Of a DNA stretch of 34,764 nucleotides, positions 1 to 7,617 are shown in pieces. The notes under the pieces were generated by a model. That model ran no database searches. It was given only the letters and a program-made list of their open reading frames with translations, and was not told the origin of the DNA. This DNA is from Synergistaceae bacterium (GTDB taxonomy: Bacteria > Synergistota > Synergistia > Synergistales > Synergistaceae), in contig JAIRNC010000041.1 of assembly GCA_031258255.1 (NCBI GenBank), forward strand, positions 1 through 34,764. Reading direction: 5' to 3'. The position numbers and the translations under genes are program-made. Positions within the stretch are counted from its first letter, which is position 1. Each line of letters opens with the position of its first letter.

Positions 1-384
1 TGATCGCTCTTCAGGTGGCCGATTATCGGCTCTATCGCGTTCCGGCGTTTGAGAAACCGTTGCACGATACGGCTTTGTTTCCCTTTGGTGCCTGGTATGA
101 GGATCTCGCACGTCACTCCTTCTTTTGATTTGGCTCCGCGATAGCCCTTGTCGCAATACGCTTCTTTCGGCGCGCTCCCGGCAATTCTCTCCATCTGCCG
201 CAGACTCTCCGCTAGCGTGTGGCCGTCAAACGGGTTTCCGTGATGCGCCGTGGCCCCGACGACCCAGTTGCCTTCCGACGTGCTCACTATCGATGCCTTG
301 CAGCCGAACTCGTACTTTTTATGTGCTTTCCCTTTGGCAATGCAGCTGACTTCCGGCGCGAAATAACTGTAGAGCTTGTTTGTT
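1..384 (-). pseudogene. IS5-like transposase remnant (C-terminal part)
   Basis: Read on the minus strand, this is an uninterrupted transposase frame that starts abruptly near 384 and runs off the left edge. It aligns along its length with the second part of the transposase at 33244-34526, including CDKGYRGA (second catalytic Asp) and RRNAIEPIIGHLKSD (catalytic Glu). The homology stops just upstream of NKLYSYFAPE, so the N-terminal two thirds with the first catalytic Asp is gone. At the place where the plus copy is frameshifted, this remnant has one extra A and stays in frame. It cannot encode an active enzyme. Small open frames on the plus strand here are antisense shadows. Confidence 0.85.
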
Positions 385-419
385 ACAGTACAGACGAATA
401 ATGTGCTAGCCTCACAGCA

Positions 420-689
420 TCAGCGGCCGAAATGCCCCCGCGCCTCATTGCGGCTTTCAATCAGGCGCTCTTTTTCCTGCCGCGGCAGCTTCTTTATCGC
501 GTATTCCCGCCGCTGCGCGTCACGCTTATCCTCGAATTCCTCGCAGTAGGCCAGTTCAACTGGAGCGCGCGTCCGGGTGTATTTACAGCCTGTGCCGTGG
601 TTGTGCGCGTAAATGCGGCGTTTCAGGTCGTTCGTCCACCCCGTGTAGAGCGTCCCGTCAGCGCAGCGGAGAATATAGGCGTAGTTCAT
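420..689 (-). CDS. GIY-YIG nuclease superfamily protein (UPF0213/YhbQ-like)
   Basis: This 89-residue protein is a single GIY-YIG domain of the length usual for the YhbQ/UPF0213 group. The two tyrosine motifs appear as YAYIL near residues 3-7 and LYTGWTNDLKRR near residues 14-25, the latter including the conserved Arg helix. A candidate metal-binding Glu lies in REYAIKKL near residues 61-68, and the C-terminus is short and basic. Family members are thought to be small stand-alone DNA nucleases, often linked to repair or mobile DNA; the substrate is not known here. It sits alone, just inside the IS remnant, separated from its upstream neighbours by a degraded-looking stretch. Confidence 0.85.
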   Translation of the reverse strand: MNYAYILRCADGTLYTGWTNDLKRRIYAHNHGTGCKYTRTRAPVELAYCEEFEDKRDAQRREYAIKKLPRQEKERLIESRNEARGHFGR

Positions 690-714
690 AGATACTTACA
701 CGCTTCACGTACAC

Positions 715-846
715 TCAGCGCCGCCATTTCGCCGCCCAGCCAATTTTAGTCAGCCGTGCCCCTATATCGAAAGCGTTTTTGAGGTCTATGTGGAAATGCT
801 CGTCATGCCATTTCCTCTTGTCCTCTATGTCGAATATCTTGTTCAT
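715..846 (-). other. Small open frame, 43 aa, possibly a gene remnant
   Basis: A minus-strand frame begins with ATG at 846 (MNKIFDIEDKRKWHDEHF) and ends at TGA 715-717. It has protein-like composition with alternating charged and hydrophobic residues. The frame stays open upstream past this ATG into the end of the gene at 909, and no convincing ribosome site precedes it. It may be the tail of a decayed gene rather than a functional small protein. I do not recognise the family. Confidence 0.25.
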
Positions 847-908
847 GTATTGCGTTATTCGTTTCCGTTCAAAGCACGGCGACCGGACATCTGAATGATG
901 CCCGCGCG

Positions 909-1412
909 TTACTTCACGAAGCGGCTTTGGAAGAACTCGGTAAAAGGCCCGTATTCGTCAAGGTAAGACACTGGGATGATCAACGCGCCAGACCCTGGCG
1001 CCCCCCACGCGGCGGACGAGATTACCCCAAAGTCCACAGGCCCGTCACCCAGCATCGGATGCGAAATGCTAAAAGAACCAGTATCCTGTAAGTATTCAGC
1101 CTTTTTGCATTCGCTTTTTTTGCACAGCACCGGCTCATCCACAGACGCGAGATCGTTGGATGTGGAGATGAGTATTATCTCCGGGTCGTCGCCGTCCTTG
1201 TAGCCAATGATGTAATTGTAGTAAGTCCGTACCTCTTTCATCAATTTCTTGGTCGTAACCATGTTCATGCCGGCTAAAACGGAGTAACTCCCGCCGTCTT
1301 TCACCTTTGAGTCGAAAATGTTTCGAATTTCTTCTTTTTTGCCGTCCGACTTCGCGCCGCCGGATAACCCGCCTGCCACCTTCATCACCTTGTCAAACAG
1401 ACCCATTGCCAT
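909..1412 (-). CDS. Hypothetical protein, 167 aa
   Basis: I do not recognise this family. The protein has no signal peptide or membrane segment. It starts with a short Gly/Lys-rich region (GLFDKVMKVAGGLSGGAKSD) followed by a mixed alpha/beta body with several acidic patches and a Cys pair in LCKKSECKK near residue 97. Either M1 or M3 could be the start; GAGAGGGG upstream serves both. It lies 13 bases downstream of the small membrane protein at 1426-1614 on the same strand, so the two are probably co-transcribed. Location beside an IS remnant and degraded sequence suggests accessory DNA. Confidence 0.6.
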   Translation of the reverse strand: MAMGLFDKVMKVAGGLSGGAKSDGKKEEIRNIFDSKVKDGGSYSVLAGMNMVTTKKLMKEVRTYYNYIIGYKDGDDPEIILISTSNDLASVDEPVLCKKSECKKAEYLQDTGSFSISHPMLGDGPVDFGVISSAAWGAPGSGALIIPVSYLDEYGPFTEFFQSRFVK

Positions 1413-1425
1413 GATCGCCCCTCTC

Positions 1426-1614
1426 TCAGTACCAATACATTAAATCCCTGAAAACGTAAAACACCACGCTGCAGATAATCAGTATGATCCCTGTGACGAG
1501 AACCAGCAGCCTGCGTATTCCAGGATCGTAGTTTCTCACGGAACGGCGGCTTGGGTACAGCCATTTCCAGTTAAATATGAAGCCGGATATTAAAAGACAG
1601 CCGCCGAGAAACAA
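1426..1614 (-). CDS. Small two-helix membrane protein, Imm17-like appearance
   Basis: A 62-residue protein with two hydrophobic segments, roughly residues 1-15 and 35-55, separated by a basic loop (FNWKWLYPSRRSVRNY). The pattern of a short helix, an FNW motif, a basic Arg-rich loop and a second long helix resembles small Imm17-type immunity membrane proteins as I remember them. That is a weak likeness and no toxin is visible nearby. It precedes the 167-aa hypothetical on the same strand and probably forms an operon with it. Confidence 0.45.
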   Translation of the reverse strand: MFLGGCLLISGFIFNWKWLYPSRRSVRNYDPGIRRLLVLVTGIILIICSVVFYVFRDLMYWY

Positions 1615-1641
1615 GACAGCGCAAGGCCCTAAAGGCCCTAA

Positions 1642-1947
1642 AGAGTTGAAATAAGCGAAAAACGGCTCGATAGGATCGCCCCCAGTCAGCTAGCGAGAAT
1701 ATGCGCTATTATAGCCGAAGTCGTTCGTCAGCCAAAATCTTACGCGCCAAATCTTCGCGGCGCTCAAGAAGGCATAGGCATGGATTGTCAGGCCAAGGAT
1801 GATATTTTGGAAAAAATGCGCGGTCTTTTACGGGAAAATACCAATGAGTATACGAAAATCGGCAGCCGCGTCCGGCGTTTGCTGTCCATTACAGCACCCT
1901 CCTTATCGTCTTTGGGCTGTAGGCGGCAAACACCTGCTCGAAGTTGA
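1642..1947 (+). other. Open frame of about 100 codons in a 390-base gap; possible decayed gene
   Basis: The gap between 1614 and 2005 holds one long plus-strand frame, open from 1642 to TGA at 1945-1947, with its first ATG only at 1780. The translation has protein-like character, for example ICAIIAEVVRQPKSYAPN before the ATG and ILEKMRGLLRENTNEYTK after it. No Shine-Dalgarno sequence precedes the ATG, and the last part loses this character. It looks like a fragment of a former gene rather than a working one. A short direct repeat (GGCCCTAAA twice, 1625-1642) lies just before it. I see nothing else in the gap. Confidence 0.25.
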
Positions 1948-2004
1948 CCATCGCGGAGTCGGAGGCGAAGCTGCTGTCGCGGTTCGCTTGATTTAGAATC
2001 GGAA

Positions 2005-2961
2005 TTAGAACCTATAAGGCAGGAACGGCTCGAAGGTGTAATCCGTCACATGCCAATCGCCCTTGCCGTCCTTTGTCATTATCGCCGTGATGTCCGCGGC
2101 CTGCTTGCGCGACGGCGTGATCAGGCTCATGCCGACGCGCACCTCCGTGCCGCCGCTGCCAGTGACCAGATCCTCGCCCTCGTAGCCCGCCCTGACGCAG
2201 GAAAGGCTGCGCATCGACGGGACCGGGCGGCCGTTGAGCTGGTAAAGGCCGTCCTCTATCAGGGCTTCGACCGCATAGGACAGGTTCAGCCGCTCCTCCC
2301 TGTCCGGGCCTGCCGACGTTATCCTGACAAACCCGCCCTGTTCCAGCGCCCCCTTGACCCTTACGCCCAATTTCGCCGGGAACGACCTGTTTATCCGAAG
2401 CGTCTCCGTCAGCTTGCCCGCGACATCGTCGAACCTGTACAGATACGCTTCGGTGTTATTGCCGCCCCTCATGACGCGCACCATGAAATCCCTGCCGTCC
2501 AGGATGTCAGGCAAGCCAAGGTTCAGCGGCAAAACATGCGGGGACGAGCCGTCGCCCAGTCTGAGGCGCTGCAACAGCGCCAGCTTCGCTCCCTCGTCGC
2601 GGACGAGCAGGACCTGGATGTCCCGGAGGGCGTTTGAGAAGCCCTGCCCAAGGCGCTCAGAGACCCTGCCGCATACGATCATCACGCGCGGGCCGCCAGG
2701 TTCCCCGCCGAACGACTCCCAGACGAGATACGGGTTGCCTATCGGCCTGTACCGCTCACCCGCGAGCCTCGTGTAGCCGGCCTTAAAGACCGACTCGTTT
2801 GAGATGTCGAATGGCGGCCCGCCAAGCGCGTCTCCCGACGACGATTCCAAGGCCGCCTGGGACGGCAGGCACAGATACGGCATGAACAATGCGAAAAGCG
2901 CCCACGCGAGGACGTGGACGCAGCGCACAAGGAGAGCTTTTAGGGGTCGCGGGCTGATCAA
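2005..2961 (-). CDS. Exported hypothetical protein coupled to glgC
   Basis: A 318-residue protein with an N-terminal signal peptide: basic start, hydrophobic run around residues 14-34 and a likely cleavage after PSQA near residue 36. The mature part is soluble and beta-rich with no motif I recognise; it has two Cys residues (VCGR and LSCVRAGY). Its ATG overlaps the end of glgC by four bases, so it is the last gene of the glycogen operon and is probably translated by coupling. Being exported, it is unlikely to take part in cytoplasmic glycogen metabolism. No terminator hairpin is visible downstream. Confidence 0.7.
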   Translation of the reverse strand: MISPRPLKALLVRCVHVLAWALFALFMPYLCLPSQAALESSSGDALGGPPFDISNESVFKAGYTRLAGERYRPIGNPYLVWESFGGEPGGPRVMIVCGRVSERLGQGFSNALRDIQVLLVRDEGAKLALLQRLRLGDGSSPHVLPLNLGLPDILDGRDFMVRVMRGGNNTEAYLYRFDDVAGKLTETLRINRSFPAKLGVRVKGALEQGGFVRITSAGPDREERLNLSYAVEALIEDGLYQLNGRPVPSMRSLSCVRAGYEGEDLVTGSGGTEVRVGMSLITPSRKQAADITAIMTKDGKGDWHVTDYTFEPFLPYRF

Positions 2962-4262
2962 AACGACGAAAACCCCATGTCCTCGTCAAAGTTCTGGTGG
3001 TTGTCCGGGACCTGAAGGTTTTTCCTGAGCTGGATCTTCGGCATGGGGACCACGACCAGGCCGGACTCCTTGTCCAGGAAATATCTTTCGGCGTCGCTGT
3101 CGGAGTTGTACCCTATGACCGTGCCCGCCGGAATGACGTTATGGGAGTCCACTATGACGCGCCGGAGCTTGCAGTTCTCGCCTATGACCACGCCTTGCCC
3201 TATTATGCACTCCTCCATCACGGTCCCGGCGTTTATTATGCAGTGGCGGGACAGCACGCAGCGATGCACCACCGCCCCCAGGACCTGGCTCGCCTCGGCG
3301 CGGAGGCACCCCTCCACAGACGAGCCCATCCCCCTGGCCGGGTACGTGAAACCGGGGGGGTCGGAGAAGGATACGGTGCGGATCGGCCACTGGGCGTTGT
3401 AGAGCGTGAGGGCCGAATATTGCTGCAAAAGATCCATGTGCCCCTCCCAGTACGCCTTTAGCGTCCCCACGTCCTTCCAGTACGGCTTGTCGTTGCCGGG
3501 CAGCACGTTCGTGGAAAAGTCGTAAGCCATGACCTTGCACTCCTTGTATATCTTGGGGAGGATGTCCTTGCCGAAGTCGTGGCTGCTGTCAGGATCCATG
3601 CTGTCGTTGAGTATGGCCTCCTCCAGTATCTCCCTGGAAAAGATGTAGTTGCCCATTGACACGAAGCTGTAGCCCGGGTTCGCCTTGATCTCCGGCGGAC
3701 TCTTCGGCTTTTCGACAAACCCGTCCACCACGCCGTTTTCGTCCGTCGAAATACAGCCGAACTGATGCGCCTCCGCCCTCGGCACCCTGTTCGCCGCCAC
3801 CGTTATGTCCGCCTTATTGTCAATGTGGTAGGCCAGCATCTGTTCTATGTCCATCTTGTAAATATGGTCGGCGGCGAATATGCAGACGTAGTCCGCGTTA
3901 AACATGGTGAGGAGGTGAAGGTTCTGGTAGATCGCGTCCGCCGTCCCCTCGTACCATCTCTCGTCGTTCCACATCTGGGCCGGGGCGACGTTCACGAAGT
4001 AATTCCTGCCCCTCAATGCCGCGCCGAACTGCCACCCCTGCGTGATGTGCTCCTGGAGGGACTGGCTCTTGAACTGCGTAAGGCAGTAAATCGAATAGAT
4101 CCCGCTGTTTACCAAGTTGGAAAGGGCAAAATCAACTATACGGTACTTGGCGGCAAACGGGACCGCCGGTTTGGCCCGGTACTTCGTAAGAGGCATAAGG
4201 CGCTCTCCTTTGCCGCCAGCCAGAACTATGGCCAGCACCCGACCGTATCTGCCATAAATCAT
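2958..4262 (-). CDS. glgC: Glucose-1-phosphate adenylyltransferase (ADP-glucose pyrophosphorylase)
   Basis: GlgC makes ADP-glucose from ATP and glucose-1-phosphate, the committed step of bacterial glycogen synthesis. The 434-residue length is normal. The nucleotidyltransferase domain carries the GGKGERL loop at residues 16-22, followed by YRAKPAVPFAAKYRIVDFAL, the catalytic region FAADHIYKMD and the sugar-binding FVEKPKSPPEI. The C-terminal part from about residue 300 is a left-handed beta-helix type region (IIGQGVVIGENCKLRR). The ATG is preceded by GAGGGGTG at good distance. It lies 72 bases after glgA and overlaps the exported protein gene by four bases, within a minus-strand glycogen operon. 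Confidence 0.97.
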   Translation of the reverse strand: MIYGRYGRVLAIVLAGGKGERLMPLTKYRAKPAVPFAAKYRIVDFALSNLVNSGIYSIYCLTQFKSQSLQEHITQGWQFGAALRGRNYFVNVAPAQMWNDERWYEGTADAIYQNLHLLTMFNADYVCIFAADHIYKMDIEQMLAYHIDNKADITVAANRVPRAEAHQFGCISTDENGVVDGFVEKPKSPPEIKANPGYSFVSMGNYIFSREILEEAILNDSMDPDSSHDFGKDILPKIYKECKVMAYDFSTNVLPGNDKPYWKDVGTLKAYWEGHMDLLQQYSALTLYNAQWPIRTVSFSDPPGFTYPARGMGSSVEGCLRAEASQVLGAVVHRCVLSRHCIINAGTVMEECIIGQGVVIGENCKLRRVIVDSHNVIPAGTVIGYNSDSDAERYFLDKESGLVVVPMPKIQLRKNLQVPDNHQNFDEDMGFSSF

Positions 4263-4334
4263 AGAAAGACACCCCTCTTTAATTTATTCGTAGACTGAAA
4301 CCCCCAAGCACATTGTAACAGGACTTTTAAGAAA

Positions 4335-5816
4335 TTATGTCAGCAAATTACCGCTCCTGAGGTTATCGTACAACCTGACATACGCCGCTGTCGAGGCAGC
4401 CCACGAAAAATCAGAGGTCATTGCGTTGCGCGTCACGGCAGCCCATCTGCCCTTGTCGTCGAAGGCGTCTATCGCGCGGTACGTCGCCTGGGCTAGCTCC
4501 TCGGCGCTGTAGTCGCTGAAGATGAAGCCTGTGCCGTCCGGCGAGCCGTCAAAGTCGATCACCGAGTCGGAGAGGCCGCCCGTGTTCCGCACCACAGGTA
4601 TCGTCCCGTAAGCCATGGCGATCATCTGGGAGAGGCCGCAGGGCTCGAAGAGCGACGGCATGAGCAGGATATCCGCGCCGGCATAGGCCAGGTGCGCTAT
4701 ATCCTCCCCGAATCCTATGAAGCACCAGAAATTTTCCGGGTACAGGCTCGCCAGCTCACGAGCCCAGTCCTCGTACTGGGACAGGCCGGAGCCGATCACC
4801 ACTGCGCGGCAGCTTCTGCCAAGCATCCTTTCGAGCGCCGTGAAGAGGACATCCACGCCCTTCTGCGGCACGAGCCGCCCGACGAAGAGGGCTACCGGGC
4901 GGCCGTCGTCCGTCCATCCGCAGCGATCCAGCAGACGCTCCTTGCACAGGGCCTTGCCGGACATGTCGTTTGCGTCGAACTTGGCCGGCAGCTCATCGTC
5001 GATGTCGGGATGCCATACGTCGTAGTCGATCCCGTTCAGGATGCCGGTGAGCTTGCCGCGAAGGGCGCCGAACAGGCCGTGCAGGCCGAAGCCGCCGTCG
5101 GGCGTCTGGATGTCCCAGGAGTAGCGCGGGCTCACCGTGGTGATGGCGTCGGCGGTGATGATCCCGCCCTTCAATATGTTCGCCTGGCCGTAAAACTCCA
5201 TCGAGTCCATCGAGAAAGCCTCGCTCGTCAAGCCCCACGCCGACAGCACGGGCTGCTCTATGACGCCCTGGTAGGAGAGGTTGTGCACCGTGAGCACCAC
5301 GTCATAATCAGACCTCATTGCGCCGTAATGCCTGTGCCACCGCAGCGCTATGGGCAGGATGGACGTGAACCAGTCGTGGACGTGAATGACATCCGGCTTC
5401 CACCCTACGGCGCCGGGCAGCTCCAGCCCAGCCATGGAGAGGAAGGCGAACGGCATGACGGTCTCCAGGTTGAGCGACATGGGGTATATACTGGGGTTGC
5501 TGTAAAGCTCAGGCTGTTCGAGCATGTAGACCGCCAGCCCGCCCACGTCCGCCTGGAGCACCGAGGCAGAGTAGACCCTCCAGTCGATGGCGACGTGAAC
5601 CTTGTCGGGCAGCCTCGTGATGGAATGCCCGTGTTTAGCGGCGCTCTCCAGCACGCCTGGGAAGGCCGGCATGAGCACCCTCGCGTCCACGCCCATCGCC
5701 CTCATCGCCTTCGGGAGGGAACCCAGGACATCCCCGAGGCCCCCCTGCTTCGCGAAAGGGGCCATCTCCGTCGTGATGTGCAGAACCTTCAGAGCGGCAC
5801 TCGGCAATTCGCCCAT
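4335..5816 (-). CDS. glgA: Glycogen synthase, ADP-glucose type (GT5)
   Basis: GlgA transfers glucose from ADP-glucose to a growing alpha-1,4 glucan. The N-terminal domain has the ADP-glucose-binding loop as KQGGLGDV (residues 23-30) in place of the more common K-x-G-G-L, followed by VHDWFTSILP. The C-terminal domain has VGRLVPQKGVDVL and the acceptor/donor motif FEPCGLSQMIAMAYGTIPVV, then NTGGLSDSV. Length (493 aa from this start) is typical. I prefer the ATG at 5816, which has AGGTG six bases upstream and begins ten bases after the glgP stop; a GTG at 5837 would add seven residues and overlap glgP. Confidence 0.96.
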   Translation of the reverse strand: MGELPSAALKVLHITTEMAPFAKQGGLGDVLGSLPKAMRAMGVDARVLMPAFPGVLESAAKHGHSITRLPDKVHVAIDWRVYSASVLQADVGGLAVYMLEQPELYSNPSIYPMSLNLETVMPFAFLSMAGLELPGAVGWKPDVIHVHDWFTSILPIALRWHRHYGAMRSDYDVVLTVHNLSYQGVIEQPVLSAWGLTSEAFSMDSMEFYGQANILKGGIITADAITTVSPRYSWDIQTPDGGFGLHGLFGALRGKLTGILNGIDYDVWHPDIDDELPAKFDANDMSGKALCKERLLDRCGWTDDGRPVALFVGRLVPQKGVDVLFTALERMLGRSCRAVVIGSGLSQYEDWARELASLYPENFWCFIGFGEDIAHLAYAGADILLMPSLFEPCGLSQMIAMAYGTIPVVRNTGGLSDSVIDFDGSPDGTGFIFSDYSAEELAQATYRAIDAFDDKGRWAAVTRNAMTSDFSWAASTAAYVRLYDNLRSGNLLT

Positions 5817-5826
5817 GTCACACCTG

Positions 5827-7569
5827 CTAGTGGGCACGGAAAATCGTGCCGTAGGCCTTCTCGCAGTACTCCTTGACGACCCTGTGCGTGTTGAAGTAGC
5901 TCGCGTTCAGGGCAATCGTGTTCTTCATCATGCTTATCCACTTGCGCCTGTCGTTGTAGTACGTCGGGATTACCTTCTCCTCCAGCTTGTTGTAGAGATC
6001 CTGCGCGTCCCGCATCTCGTCGTATTCTATGAGGTCGGCCTCGTGGGGGGCGGGGCCTATGGACCAGCCCGTCACGTCCTCTATCCAGCCCTCGATCCAC
6101 CAGCCGTCCAGCACCGAGAAGTTCATCACGCCGTTGTGGACGCACTTCATGCCGCTGGTCCCGGAGGCTTCCCTCGGGCGTATCGGCGTGTTGAGCCACA
6201 CGTCCACGCCGGCGGTCAGCACCTGCGCCAGCTCCATGTTGTAGTTTTCGAGGAACACTATCGGTATCGCGGCGCCTATTTCCTTGGCGAGGTCTATTAT
6301 GCGCTTTATTATCTCCTTGGCAGGCGCGTCGTGGGGGTGCGCCTTGCCCGCGAAGATGAACTGAACCTGCCCGGAGCAGACATCCAGGAGCCTCTTCACG
6401 TCGCTGAACAGGAGGTCGGCGCGCTTATACGTAGCTGCCCTCCGGGCGAAGCCTATGGTCAGCACGTCCGCGTCGAACTCCGCACCAGTCTCCTCCAGGA
6501 CCCTCGCGAAAAGGCGCATCTTCGCGGCCTGGTGGGCCTTCCAGATGTCCTCGTCCGGCAGTTGGAGCGCCTGGATCAGGCGGCTGGGGTCGTTCCTCCA
6601 CGCCGGTATGTACTTGTCGTAGAGCCGCGCGAAGCCGGGGCACGTCCAGGTCGTCGAGTGGACGCCGTTCGTCACGAAATCGACCTTCTCGGTGCCGAAC
6701 ATCTTGCGGCTTACCTCCGCGTGTTTTTTGGAGACGGCGTTCACGTAGCGGCTGAAGTTGAGCCCCAGCTCCGTCATGGATACGCCGCTGCCGCCCAGCA
6801 TCCTGCGGAGCCTGACGCTGTTGCTCTCGCCAACCACGGAGTTGATCAGGTCGTATGGGAAGTAGTCGTGCCCGGCGGGGACAGGGGTATGGGTGGTGAA
6901 AATGACCTCCTCGCGCACCTTGTCGAAGTCCTCGTAGCCCAGCTCCCTGGTGAGCTCCAGCGAGATGAAACCGGCGTGCCCCTCGTTCAGGTGGAACGTC
7001 TTGATGTTGTTGTAACCCAGGTCTCGCAGTATCCGCAAGCCGGCGACCCCCAGGATCATCTCCTGGCAGAGCCTGTACCTGTTGTCGCCGCCGTACAGCT
7101 CCCACGTCAGGCTGCGGTCGCCCGGTGAATTGGCCTCGATGTCCGTGTCGAGAAAATATATGGGCAGAGGGTAGCCGGAGTGCCCCACGTAGACATAGCC
7201 CCACGCCCTTACCTGCACGGTGCGGCCCTCCAGCTCGACCGAGACCCTGTTGTCGAGCCTGGACATGAGCTTCTCCGGCTCCCACTCGACCGGGCGCTCG
7301 ACCTGATCCCCCTCGGCTGTCAGCTCCTGCCGGAAGTAGCCCTTACGGTAGAGGAGAGTCACAGCCGCCACCGGGACGCCCAGGTCTGCGGCGCTCTTTA
7401 GGATATCGCCCGCCAGGATGCCGAGCCCTCCTGAGTACGTTGGCACATCCTGCGAGATGCCTATTTCCATGGAAAAATAGGCTATTTTCCTGAAAATGGC
7501 GTTCCTCTCGAAGGTAGTCAACAGGGACTCGCTGATATTTTCCGCGTAATTCAAAACAGACATCCTCAA
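5827..7569 (-). CDS. glgP: Alpha-glucan phosphorylase, short form (GT35)
   Basis: This enzyme releases glucose-1-phosphate from glycogen or maltodextrin by phosphorolysis. At 580 residues it is the short alpha-glucan phosphorylase type rather than the roughly 800-residue classical form. Near the N-terminus it has YFSMEIGISQDVPTYSGGLG, the family's substrate-site signature. The pyridoxal-phosphate site is SGTSGMKCVHNG, with Lys475 the expected Schiff-base residue, followed by VLDGWWIE. It lies between the GH57 gene and glgA on the same strand, so synthesis and breakdown of glycogen are co-transcribed. The ATG follows a purine-rich stretch 48 bases after the GH57 stop. Confidence 0.95.
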   Translation of the reverse strand: MRMSVLNYAENISESLLTTFERNAIFRKIAYFSMEIGISQDVPTYSGGLGILAGDILKSAADLGVPVAAVTLLYRKGYFRQELTAEGDQVERPVEWEPEKLMSRLDNRVSVELEGRTVQVRAWGYVYVGHSGYPLPIYFLDTDIEANSPGDRSLTWELYGGDNRYRLCQEMILGVAGLRILRDLGYNNIKTFHLNEGHAGFISLELTRELGYEDFDKVREEVIFTTHTPVPAGHDYFPYDLINSVVGESNSVRLRRMLGGSGVSMTELGLNFSRYVNAVSKKHAEVSRKMFGTEKVDFVTNGVHSTTWTCPGFARLYDKYIPAWRNDPSRLIQALQLPDEDIWKAHQAAKMRLFARVLEETGAEFDADVLTIGFARRAATYKRADLLFSDVKRLLDVCSGQVQFIFAGKAHPHDAPAKEIIKRIIDLAKEIGAAIPIVFLENYNMELAQVLTAGVDVWLNTPIRPREASGTSGMKCVHNGVMNFSVLDGWWIEGWIEDVTGWSIGPAPHEADLIEYDEMRDAQDLYNKLEEKVIPTYYNDRRKWISMMKNTIALNASYFNTHRVVKEYCEKAYGTIFRAH

Positions 7570-7617
7570 AAACCCCCCGTTTTTTTATAGAAAGGCATAT
7601 TTGCTTTTAATCAGAGC

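Noticed and set aside
5602-7128. 508-codon open frame on the plus strand across glgA and glgP
   Set aside because: It is antisense to two clear glycogen genes, and its translation is Arg/Val/His-rich without motifs, as expected of a high-GC shadow frame.
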